Shown: positions 1 through 6,125, numbered from the stretch's first letter. The stretch is 6,941 nucleotides of DNA from Anaerolineae bacterium (GCA_003158885.1 PMLN01000103.1:14562-21502); one strand, 5' to 3'. The notes: generated by a model not told the origin, from the letters alone. Numbers and translations are program-made.

Positions 1-7
1 TTTGTTT

Positions 8-85
8 ATCCACAGATCACACAGATTTTCGCAGATTTTTCTCTTGAAAATTTTCTAATCTGCGTAATCGGCGAAATCTGTGGAT
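8..85. repeat. Imperfect palindromic intergenic repeat (CACAGAT type)
   Basis: The outer arms ATCCACAGAT (8-17) and ATCTGTGGAT (76-85) are perfect inverted copies. An inner pair, CGCAGATT (30-37) and AATCTGCG (57-64), is also perfect. Each arm holds three copies of a 7-base unit at 9-10 base steps: CACAGAT at 11 and 20 and CGCAGAT at 30 on the left; ATCTGCG at 58, ATCGGCG at 67 and ATCTGTG at 76 on the right. The centre contains the palindrome GAAAATTTTC (46-55). The element could fold into a long imperfect hairpin. It has no coding capacity. I recall similar CACAGAT-rich palindromes scattered through intergenic DNA of many environmental bacteria, but copy number cannot be seen from one window. 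Confidence 0.7.
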
Positions 86-127
86 TATTTCCGATAATGT
101 CTAAGAATTACCATTTTGATAAGATGA

Positions 128-1030
128 ATGGCTCATCGGCCTATGGATAAATTGCCCACCTTTTCCATCTTGGAGTCTCCGCGCTGGAGCGATTATGAAT
201 TGCTGGATAGCGGCGACGGCTTAAAGCTTGAACGCTTTGGATCTTATACGTTTATTCGTCCCGAAGTTCAAGCCATGTGGCGGCGTTCTGCACCGGAAAA
301 GGATTGGGACTCGGCGGATGCGGTATTTCAACCGACCAATGAAGAAAGCGGCGGACATTGGTTGTTAAAGAGAAAAATTCCCGAACGTTGGGAAATGAAA
401 TATGATTCGATCCGCTTTTGGGCAATGACCACCCCCGGGCGGCATCTCGGGGTGTTTCCTGAAACCGCTTCGCACTGGGACTTTATGGCAGCCTCCATCC
501 GCCAGGCGGGCCGCCCCATAAAAGTGCTTAACCTGTTTGGTTATACCGGATTGGCTTCATTGATCGCCGCTGCAGCCGGCGCCCAGGTGACTCATGTGGA
601 TGCATCCCGCAAGTCGGTGACTTGGGCGCGGGATAATCAAACCTTATCGGGATTGAACGATAAACCGATCCGCTGGCTTGTGGATGACGCCCTTAAGTTT
701 GTTCAGCGCGAAAGCCGGCGCGGCGCCCAATACGATGGCGTCCTTCTCGACCCGCCGAAATTCGGGCGCGGCCCCAAAGGTGAAGTGTGGGAAGTGTATA
801 AATCCCTCCCGCCTTTATTGGGCTTGTGTCGGGATATATTGTGTGACAAGCCTTTGTTCTTGATTATGACGGTCTATGCGGTCAAGGCTTCCGCGCTTCA
901 TCTGGGCCAGGCTTTGGAGGATGTGATGTCGAAAAATAAAGGGAGCGTCGAAAGTGGGGAACTGGTCATGCGTGAAAAATCTGCGGGACGGTTGTTGTCG
1001 CAAGCCGTATATGCACGCTGGTCGGGTTAA
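128..1030 (+). CDS. Class I SAM-dependent methyltransferase, RlmI/RlmK-like (probable rRNA methyltransferase)
   Basis: This is a 300-residue cytosolic enzyme predicted to transfer a methyl group from S-adenosylmethionine, most likely to RNA. The Rossmann fold is clear: motif I VLNLFGYTG (133-141), the acidic residue ending strand 2 in THVDAS (D158), an acidic pair D186/D187 that may contact the adenine, and motif IV LDPPKFGRG (207-215). The LDPPKF form is typical of the RlmI/RlmK group (23S rRNA methyltransferases). The N-terminal 120 residues look like the small beta domain that precedes the catalytic domain there (RHLGVFPE near 105-112 resembling the GLFLDQR region). The PUA domain of E. 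coli RlmI is missing. An in-frame TGA at 125-127 lies directly before ATG 128, so the gene cannot start earlier; ATG 143 is an alternative. No convincing ribosome-binding site is seen before either. The stop is 4 nt before galactokinase, suggesting co-transcription. Family assignment is firm; the exact base methylated is not known. Confidence 0.88.
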   Translation: MAHRPMDKLPTFSILESPRWSDYELLDSGDGLKLERFGSYTFIRPEVQAMWRRSAPEKDWDSADAVFQPTNEESGGHWLLKRKIPERWEMKYDSIRFWAMTTPGRHLGVFPETASHWDFMAASIRQAGRPIKVLNLFGYTGLASLIAAAAGAQVTHVDASRKSVTWARDNQTLSGLNDKPIRWLVDDALKFVQRESRRGAQYDGVLLDPPKFGRGPKGEVWEVYKSLPPLLGLCRDILCDKPLFLIMTVYAVKASALHLGQALEDVMSKNKGSVESGELVMREKSAGRLLSQAVYARWSG

Positions 1031-1034
1031 TATT

Positions 1035-2216
1035 ATGGACCTTTCTGAACAAGTCAGCGAATCGTTTGTCGAACTCTTCGGTGGCAAACCTTCTGTGATC
1101 GCCCGTGCCCCCGGGCGCGTTAATTTGATCGGCGAGCATACCGACTATAACGATGGTTTCGTTTTACCGATGGCGATTGATCGTGCCATATGGATTGCTG
1201 CTCGTCCGAGGGCGGATGGCCTCGTGCATGTGCATTCGATTGATTTTGACTCCCATGACACCTTTTCATTGGAGGATCTCAAGCGGGGTCATGGCTGGTC
1301 GGAATATCTTAAAGGCGTTGCTTATGTTCTGAAGTTGGATGGGCATCGCTTATCGGGTTGGGAAGGCGTGATGCTGGGGGATGTGCCGCGCGGCTCCGGA
1401 CTTTCTTCCTCCGCTGCATTGGAATTGGCTTCTGCCAGGATATTTGCGTCCATAAGCGGCCTGGAATGGAATGCGGCTTATATGGCGCGCGTCGGCCAGC
1501 GCGCCGAGAATGAATGGGTGGGTGTGAATTGCGGCATCATGGATCAAATGGCCAGCGCCGCATGCCGGCAGGGTCACGCGCTGTTCCTTGATTGTCGTTC
1601 TCTTGAAATGGAGCATGTCCCCTTGCCTGGGCATGTTGCCGTCGTTGTGATGGATACTTCCACGCGGCGCGGGCTGGTGGATTCGGCATATAACGAACGG
1701 CGTTCTCAATGCGAGCAGGCCGCGCGCTTCTTTGGTGTGAAGGCGCTGCGCGATGTAAGCTGGGCTGAATTTGAAAAAAGAAAGTCCGGCCTCGATGAGG
1801 TCGTCATGCGGCGCGCCCGTCATATTATCACGGAGAATCAGCGTGTGCTTGATGCAGTGCAGGCGATGCGCTCGAACGATCTGGCAGGCTTGGGAAATTT
1901 GTTGAAGGCCGGTCATGTCAGTTTGCGCGATGATTTGGAAGTGACGAATGAAGCCTTGAATCAAATCGTGGAGGCCGCGCAGATGCAGTCATCCTGTTAT
2001 GGCGCACGCATGACCGGTGGAGGCTTTGGCGGCTGTGCTGTCGCTTTGGTGGCTGCGGGGCAAATTCAAACTTTTACTGATGAGGTGCAAAAAGCATACC
2101 GTCAGAGTTCCGGGCTTGAGCCGCAAATCTATGTATGCAAGGCGGACGCCGGCGCAAATGTAGTCTATAATTCAGATAACATGGGTTCATATCGAAGAAT
2201 CACGGTTCAACCGTGA
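1035..2216 (+). CDS. galK: Galactokinase
   Basis: Galactokinase phosphorylates alpha-D-galactose at C1 using ATP, the entry step of the Leloir pathway in the cytosol. The protein is 393 residues, a normal length for the family. All GHMP-kinase motifs are present: the galactokinase signature GRVNLIGEHTDYNDG (27-41), the ATP phosphate loop GDVPRGSGLSSSAALE (115-130), the catalytic-base region NCGIMDQMAS with D170, and motif 3 GARMTGGGFGGCAVAL (323-338). The reading frame is open upstream to ATG 954, but that would overlap the methyltransferase and add 27 residues with no family resemblance, so ATG 1035 is chosen. No strong Shine-Dalgarno site precedes it; with only 4 nt after the methyltransferase stop, translational coupling is likely. 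The family core ends near QIYVCKADAGA (364-374), leaving about 19 extra C-terminal residues. No galT or galE is in the window. Confidence 0.95.
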   Translation: MDLSEQVSESFVELFGGKPSVIARAPGRVNLIGEHTDYNDGFVLPMAIDRAIWIAARPRADGLVHVHSIDFDSHDTFSLEDLKRGHGWSEYLKGVAYVLKLDGHRLSGWEGVMLGDVPRGSGLSSSAALELASARIFASISGLEWNAAYMARVGQRAENEWVGVNCGIMDQMASAACRQGHALFLDCRSLEMEHVPLPGHVAVVVMDTSTRRGLVDSAYNERRSQCEQAARFFGVKALRDVSWAEFEKRKSGLDEVVMRRARHIITENQRVLDAVQAMRSNDLAGLGNLLKAGHVSLRDDLEVTNEALNQIVEAAQMQSSCYGARMTGGGFGGCAVALVAAGQIQTFTDEVQKAYRQSSGLEPQIYVCKADAGANVVYNSDNMGSYRRITVQP

Positions 2217-2262
2217 TATTCCAACCGTCTTCACCCTCTTACCCGTTCATGATGATATAAAG

Positions 2263-2298
2263 AAAACGTCCCGCTCGAAGATCGCTGCGGGACGTTTT
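2263..2298. terminator. Bidirectional Rho-independent terminator between convergent genes
   Basis: AAAACGTCCCGC (2263-2274) and GCGGGACGTTTT (2287-2298) form a perfect 12-bp stem with a 12-nt loop. On the plus strand the stem ends in a run of five T (2295-2299), followed by G and TT, and serves galK, which stops 46 bases upstream. On the minus strand the same stem ends in TTTTCTTT and begins only 2 bases after the stop codon of the ATP-grasp gene. One hairpin therefore ends transcription from both sides. Confidence 0.92.
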
Positions 2299-2300
2299 TG

Positions 2301-3362
2301 TTATACGGTATGTTTGGCGGGTTCTCTCTTTGCCGCTTGCCGCCTGGATGGGGGCTTGCTGATTTCCTGCTTCACCAATTCGCGCTTGCTGACCATTTGA
2401 GGCGTGACCCGCAGTACCTCGGCCTGGCGTTTCAACGCCGAACGGATGATGAGTTCCATGAAGCCCTGATGACCCATCGGGTCATTCATCAGGCAGAAAT
2501 CCGCCGAGCCGGCATCGACGGGAGGATAGAAAATGCCGCAATTCGGGTTGATCTCCAGCATGTAGAACTCGCCATCTCCACCGAGACGGAAGTCGCAGCG
2601 CGCATAGCCGTTGCCCTTGAGCGCCTGGAAAACCTTCATCGTATATTCCCGCAGCCGTTTTTCATAATCGGGATTGGTGACAATGGCCACGCTCATTTTA
2701 TTGTAATCAACCCATTTCAGGTCATAATGTTTGAATGATTCACCGTCCGGGAAAAGGAACTCCACCGGCTTGAAGGAAATGGCGCGTGTGGGGTCATCCG
2801 GGTCTTCCGCAGCCAGACAGGTGAATTCGCGGCCCTCGATGAACTCTTCGATCAGTGCGCGGCCGTCATCCCTCATCGTGATTGCGGCTTGTGTCTTTAG
2901 ATCTTCCACATTTGTCACGCGTGATTCTTTGCGGATGCCAAAACTCGCATACCCATGTGCCGGTTTGACCAGCATTGGGAATCGTAGCGTGCGTGCCGCA
3001 CGTTCCACATCGGCCATGGATTTAACGAAGGTGGATGCAGGCGTGGACACACCGACCCGCGCCGCAGCCCTTTTCATCTCCTGGCGTGTCGGATCGAAGA
3101 ATGCTGAATCCGCTCCGGTGAAAGCCGCTCCCAGTTTTTCCATCGCCTTGACTAATTGAACGCCTGAAACCGGTTCGTCGGGTGTTCCATCGCAAAGATT
3201 GAGGAACACATCCACGCCATCATCCATCAAGGTTTTGATTTGCATTTCAACATCAGTGGCTTGCACAACATGGTGACGCCACTGTCTGCCTTCCAAATGC
3301 GGTGATGGATCATAGGGAGAATCGTTATCGTCGGTGATACTGCTCAAAACACAAATGTACAT
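2301..3362 (-). CDS. ATP-grasp ligase related to D-alanine--D-alanine ligase, substrate unknown
   Basis: This is a 353-residue cytosolic ATP-grasp enzyme, expected to join a carboxylate to an amine or similar group through an acyl-phosphate. Visible parts are the N-terminal strand MYICVLSS, a Ddl-like FLNLCDGTPDEPVSG region (53-67), the ATP-binding lysine in LVKPAHGYASFGI (131-143), EEFIEGREFT (172-181), the loop KHYDLKWVDY (211-220), and the metal-site block RCDF...MLEINPNCG with R255, D257, E270 and N272. The C-terminal tail (about 313-353) is rich in Lys and Arg and looks disordered. The frame extends upstream to ATG 3416 (371 residues), but ATG 3362 is preferred because AGAGAG lies 7 nt before it and the protein then begins at the first beta strand, as in Ddl proteins. 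The residues after NPNCG (IFYPP) do not match the PG-M-T-x-x-S pattern of true Ddl, so it is probably not the housekeeping cell-wall enzyme. It appears to be transcribed alone. Confidence 0.85.
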   Translation of the reverse strand: MYICVLSSITDDNDSPYDPSPHLEGRQWRHHVVQATDVEMQIKTLMDDGVDVFLNLCDGTPDEPVSGVQLVKAMEKLGAAFTGADSAFFDPTRQEMKRAAARVGVSTPASTFVKSMADVERAARTLRFPMLVKPAHGYASFGIRKESRVTNVEDLKTQAAITMRDDGRALIEEFIEGREFTCLAAEDPDDPTRAISFKPVEFLFPDGESFKHYDLKWVDYNKMSVAIVTNPDYEKRLREYTMKVFQALKGNGYARCDFRLGGDGEFYMLEINPNCGIFYPPVDAGSADFCLMNDPMGHQGFMELIIRSALKRQAEVLRVTPQMVSKRELVKQEISKPPSRRQAAKREPAKHTV

Positions 3363-3472
3363 TTCATTGCTCTCTTTGTTGATCGAATCGATGGATGCCA
3401 TGAATGGTTTTGACATGCATCATCGCTGCATAAATTGATTCGATCAAGTTTATCTTGCTTATCATTATTCGT

Positions 3473-3501
3473 ATATTACCGCCATATATGGAAATATACA
3501 A
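3473..3501 (-). promoter_or_regulatory. Possible sigma-70-type promoter for the ATP-grasp gene
   Basis: Read on the minus strand, TTGTAT (3496-3501) is a -35 candidate with 3 of 6 consensus matches, and TAATAT (3473-3478) is a -10 candidate with 4 of 6, separated by exactly 17 bp. The spacer contains the perfect palindrome CCATATATGG (3482-3491), which could be an operator or simply AT-rich chance. Transcription would start near 3466, upstream of both possible start codons. The match is weak and rests on position and spacing only. Confidence 0.27.
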
Positions 3502-3663
3502 GGTTTTAGAGCCATAGGTAGGCTTAAAAAATCCAAATTGCTCGATGTTTATTGAATCGATTTTTTTAATTGCAACATGTTTCCTCCATGCGATTCTTTA
3601 ACATTGCTCGATTTCTTTAACATGGTTTGACTCTTCTCGTGAATCAATGGGTCGAAATTAATG

Positions 3664-3697
3664 GCAGTGACCGGTTTCCTTGGAAACCGGTCACTGC
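3664..3697. terminator. Perfect 16-bp inverted repeat downstream of exporter operon, probable terminator hairpin
   Basis: GCAGTGACCGGTTTCC (3664-3679) and GGAAACCGGTCACTGC (3682-3697) are exact reverse complements separated by only TT. The hairpin lies 30 bases beyond the stop of the last adaptor gene, where a terminator for the operon is expected. Neither side has a proper T-run: the minus strand continues CATTAATTTCG and the plus strand TTGATCG. It may be a terminator with a weak U-tract, an RNA 3'-end stabiliser, or a palindromic protein-binding or repeat element. Confidence 0.6.
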
Positions 3698-3727
3698 TTG
3701 ATCGTGATTTATGATGTTGAATGAGAT

Positions 3728-4570
3728 TTATTTTTGAGTTTGAATTTGAACATCGGCGCTCATGCCCCATAACAGGCTGGAAGGCTGTTGGTCCAATGCA
3801 ATGGTTACTTTAAAGACCCAGTCGCCGTTGTATTTTGTGGCCTTGGGCGCAATGGCGATCACCTTGCCGCTCAAATCTGCGTTCAAGGCTTTGATGTGAA
3901 CCGTCGCCGTCTGGCCGATTTTTACATAAGCGATCTCGCGTTCGCTGAGATCGGTCGTTTCTATTTGCAGATGCTTCAAATCTGCAATCACGGCGGCAGC
4001 CTGGTTGGGTTGAACCATTTGTCCCGGCACCACGTTGATCGTTACAATGGTTCCATCATAGGGCGCGGTCAGTGTGCCTTCGTGGAGTGTAGCTTGCGCG
4101 GCGTCCAACGCGGCTTGCGCCGATTCAAGTTGTGCGGTAGCTTGCTCCCGGCGTTCGAGGAACGCCTTGACATAAACGATATGGCCTTTGCTGAAAATCT
4201 TGGTGTATGGATAATTCAACAGATCCACATTGTCCTGTGCGGAGCGGATTGCCGCTTTCGCTGCCGTAACGGATAGACTGAGATCGGGCGTATTGAGCAC
4301 GATCAGGAGTTGCCCCGCCTTCACTGGATCGCCTTCCTTTATATCCACTTCTTTGACTGCGGCGGAGATCAGCAATCCCATTTGGGAGGTTTGCGCAGGA
4401 ACCACATCCGCGGAAGCGGATACGATTCCGGCTGAGGAAATAAATGAATGATCGGGCGTGGCAGATGCGAGTGGCATTGGGAGCGCTGCCGGTGTTGGCG
4501 CGGATGCGGATGCGCAGCCTGCCAGAAGCATGGTGCAGATCAAAACCATAGTCCAATAAATATGTTTCAT
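3728..4570 (-). CDS. HlyD/MacA-family adaptor lipoprotein (second of two)
   Basis: This 280-residue membrane-fusion-type adaptor is predicted to be lipid-anchored outside the cytoplasmic membrane and to work with the ABC transporter encoded upstream. It has a type II signal peptide with lipobox LLAGC (C19), then a Ser/Ala/Pro/Thr-rich linker to about 40. The first lipoyl half is near 68-93 (KEVDIKEGDPVKAGQLLIVL), an alpha-helical hairpin spans about 98-163, the second lipoyl half TLTAPYDGTI is at 166-175, and a beta-barrel runs from about 201 to the end. Start ATG 4570 has GGAG (4578-4581, minus strand) at 7-nt spacing. It lies 19 nt after the first adaptor gene and is its paralogue: both contain QIETTDLSER and end in LLWGM(S/T)xDVxIQT. 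Between VDLL and LTAP it is 13 residues longer than its partner, with an aromatic and basic segment around 119-141. Family assignment is firm; the cargo is unknown. Confidence 0.9.
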   Translation of the reverse strand: MKHIYWTMVLICTMLLAGCASASAPTPAALPMPLASATPDHSFISSAGIVSASADVVPAQTSQMGLLISAAVKEVDIKEGDPVKAGQLLIVLNTPDLSLSVTAAKAAIRSAQDNVDLLNYPYTKIFSKGHIVYVKAFLERREQATAQLESAQAALDAAQATLHEGTLTAPYDGTIVTINVVPGQMVQPNQAAAVIADLKHLQIETTDLSEREIAYVKIGQTATVHIKALNADLSGKVIAIAPKATKYNGDWVFKVTIALDQQPSSLLWGMSADVQIQTQK

Positions 4571-4577
4571 TCATCGG

Positions 4578-4581
4578 CTCC
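4578..4581 (-). promoter_or_regulatory. Shine-Dalgarno site of second adaptor gene
   Basis: GGAG on the minus strand lies 7 nt before ATG 4570. It supports that start rather than the out-of-frame ATG at 4572-4574. Confidence 0.65.
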
Positions 4582-4589
4582 GGTTTGGC

Positions 4590-5381
4590 TCAATTTCCCG
4601 TTTGAATAGTCACGTCGGTGGTCATGCCCCATAATAAACCTTGCGGTTGCGTGTCTAGTTGGATGGTTGCTTTATATACCACGTCGCCGCCCACGGTGGA
4701 TGAAATGCGGGCCACATCGCTTACTTTGCCGGTGAACTTTTGGTTCAATGCCGCAATGGAGACGGTGGCGGTTTGCCCTGCTTTAACATTGGGGGTATCG
4801 CGCTCGCTCAAATCGGTGGTTTCGATTTGGAATTGTGTCAGATCGCCCATGATGATCACGATTTGTCCGGGCGCCACGGTTTCAGCGGGGGAGATGTCCA
4901 CTTCTGCGATGGTCCCGTTGAAGGGAGCGGTCAATGTTGTTTCGGCCAGCGTGGCTTTTGCAGAATCGAGTTGGGCCTGCGCCTTATCAACATCTGCTTG
5001 GGCGCCATCCAGATTTTCCTGCGATGTTCCCATACGTCTCAAGAGATCAACCTGAGTCTGGGCTGCGGCAACATTGGCTTGCGCCTCCCGGACATTGGCT
5101 TCAAGCAGCGTAGTGTCCAGAGTAACCAGGGTCTGGCCGGCTGTCACGCTGTCTCCTTCTTTCACTTCCACTGTCTTCGTAATTCCCGTTAACGGAAAAC
5201 TCAATTGCACTTTTTGAATGGGAACCACCTGTCCCGAGGCGGATACGGTGTTTGCCGTCTGGCTTGGTTGGACATTCAGGACAACAGTGGGAATGGGCGC
5301 AGGCGTGGCTGCTGAACCGCAGGCGCTTAGGGTAAGGGCCATTACTATAATGGATATGACGATCAAGGTTGTTTTTTTCAT
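4590..5381 (-). CDS. HlyD/MacA-family adaptor lipoprotein (first of two)
   Basis: This is a 263-residue adaptor subunit of an ABC exporter, predicted to be a lipoprotein facing away from the cytoplasm. The signal peptide MKKTTLIVIS... ends in lipobox LSAC with C21, followed by an Ala/Pro/Thr linker. The first lipoyl half is near 62-89 (VEVKEGDSVTAGQTLVTLD), a helical hairpin rich in Ala, Gln and Asp occupies about 91-147, the second lipoyl half TLTAPFNGTIAEV is at 149-161, and a beta-barrel runs from about 184 to the end. It is shorter than E. coli MacA, lacking much of the long hairpin and the C-terminal membrane-proximal region. ATG 5381 is chosen because GGA lies 7 nt upstream and it gives a classic MKK signal start; ATG 5393 would add MEFR and has no such site. 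It sits about 45 nt after the ATPase gene and just before its paralogue. Family assignment is firm; the substrate is unknown. Confidence 0.91.
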   Translation of the reverse strand: MKKTTLIVISIIVMALTLSACGSAATPAPIPTVVLNVQPSQTANTVSASGQVVPIQKVQLSFPLTGITKTVEVKEGDSVTAGQTLVTLDTTLLEANVREAQANVAAAQTQVDLLRRMGTSQENLDGAQADVDKAQAQLDSAKATLAETTLTAPFNGTIAEVDISPAETVAPGQIVIIMGDLTQFQIETTDLSERDTPNVKAGQTATVSIAALNQKFTGKVSDVARISSTVGGDVVYKATIQLDTQPQGLLWGMTTDVTIQTGN

Positions 5382-5426
5382 TCTAAATTCCATAGGCGTT
5401 CAAAATCTGATGCAGGTAGGTTTTGC

Positions 5427-6119
5427 TTATTTTGGAGCAGAGCCGTTATTTTCAACGATCAAGCCGTCGCGCAGCGTGACGATCCGTTTGGCGTATTTGA
5501 TCACGCGCGGGTCATGTGTGGCAAATATAAAGGTAACGCCCGTCTCTTTGTTGAGTTTCTGCATGATTTCCATGACTTGCTGACCATTGGCAGTGTCGAG
5601 ATTGGCGGTCGGCTCATCGGCCAGGATCAAACTTGGATTGGACGCAAGTGCACGTGCGACCGCCACGCGTTGTTGCTGGCCTCCGCTTAACTGGTCGGGG
5701 CGGTTGTTGGCGCGATCCATCAGGTCAACCGCTTTGAGCAATTCCATCACGCGCGAGCGGCGCTCGCTGGCGGAATATCCATTAAGCAAGAGCGGCATTT
5801 CAACATTTTCGTATGCACTCAGTGTTGGAATCAAAGCGAAGAATTGAAAGATGAACCCAATCGTTCCACGGCGCATATCGGCGCGCTGGTTGCGGTTGAG
5901 ACGGGTTACATCCTTGCCATTGATTAAAACGCGCCCTGAAGTGGGCTGATCAAGACAGCCAATCATTTGCAAGAGGGTGGTCTTACCGGAACCGGAAGGC
6001 CCAACCAGCGCGGTGAATTCTCCATTCTCGATCGTCAGGTTGACGCCTCGCAAGGCCTGCGTCTCAACCTTTCCGATTTGATACACACGAGCAACATTTT
6101 CTACTTTTACAACTTCCAT
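5427..6119 (-). CDS. ABC transporter ATP-binding protein, MacB/LolD family
   Basis: This 230-residue cytoplasmic ATPase drives the adjacent FtsX-type permease. All nucleotide-binding motifs are intact: Walker A GPSGSGKT (40-47), Q-loop glutamine Q92 in FIFQFF, signature LSGGQQQRVAVARAL (144-158), Walker B LILADE (164-169) with catalytic E169, the D-loop ANLD (172-175), and the switch histidine H202 in ATHD. The pattern VGPSGSGKTTLLQMIGCLDQPTSG is typical of the MacB/LolD/FtsE branch. This branch moves lipoproteins, peptides or drugs from the outer face of the membrane mechanically, rather than through a channel. Start ATG 6119 has AGGAG (6126-6130) at 6-nt spacing. The gene follows the permease by 30 nt and precedes the first adaptor, the usual order for a MacAB-like set. 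Specific substrate cannot be deduced. Confidence 0.95.
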   Translation of the reverse strand: MEVVKVENVARVYQIGKVETQALRGVNLTIENGEFTALVGPSGSGKTTLLQMIGCLDQPTSGRVLINGKDVTRLNRNQRADMRRGTIGFIFQFFALIPTLSAYENVEMPLLLNGYSASERRSRVMELLKAVDLMDRANNRPDQLSGGQQQRVAVARALASNPSLILADEPTANLDTANGQQVMEIMQKLNKETGVTFIFATHDPRVIKYAKRIVTLRDGLIVENNGSAPK

Positions 6120-6125
6120 TTTAAT

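Larger units (their letters stand above)
3363..3727. other. AT-rich non-coding region between ATP-grasp gene and exporter operon
   Basis: I see no convincing gene here. The stretch separates two minus-strand transcription units. It holds a possible minus-strand promoter (3473-3501), the 10-bp palindrome CCATATATGG (3482-3491), a smaller TTGAT/ATCAA inverted repeat (3435-3447), the direct repeats ATTGCTCGAT (3537-3546 and 3603-3612) and TTCTTTAACAT (3594-3604 and 3613-3623), a seven-T run near 3561-3567, and a perfect 16-bp inverted repeat (3664-3697). If the ATP-grasp protein starts at ATG 3416 instead, bases 3363-3416 are coding. Confidence 0.6.

Noticed and set aside
8..85. CRISPR array or tandem repeat
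   Set aside because: The repeated units are only 7 bases, half are inverted, and there are no spacers of constant length.
86..127. Promoter for the methyltransferase gene
   Set aside because: GATAAT at 93-98 resembles a -10 box, but no -35 element lies at proper spacing, so it was not annotated.
954..1034. Upstream extension of the galactokinase frame to ATG 954
   Set aside because: It would overlap 77 bases of the methyltransferase gene, and the added residues (MGNWSCVKNLRDGC...) do not resemble galactokinases; the conserved protein begins at ATG 1035.
1350..1964. 204-codon open frame antisense to galactokinase
   Set aside because: Its translation is rich in His, Ile and Arg with no domain pattern, and it lies wholly opposite a gene with all family motifs, so it is a shadow frame.
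2298..2738. 146-codon plus-strand frame opposite the ATP-grasp gene
   Set aside because: It begins inside the terminator stem and shows no protein family pattern.
3549..3770. 73-codon minus-strand frame in the non-coding region
   Set aside because: It overlaps the end of the adaptor gene, runs through the perfect 16-bp hairpin, has low-complexity Ser/Lys/Asn content and no recognisable domain.
3788..4276. 162-codon plus-strand frame opposite the second adaptor
   Set aside because: Cys- and Gly-rich translation without motifs, antisense to a well-supported lipoprotein gene.
4125..4574. 149-codon minus-strand frame starting at ATG 4574
   Set aside because: It is out of frame with the adaptor, lacks its signal peptide and domains, and GGAG spacing fits ATG 4570 better.
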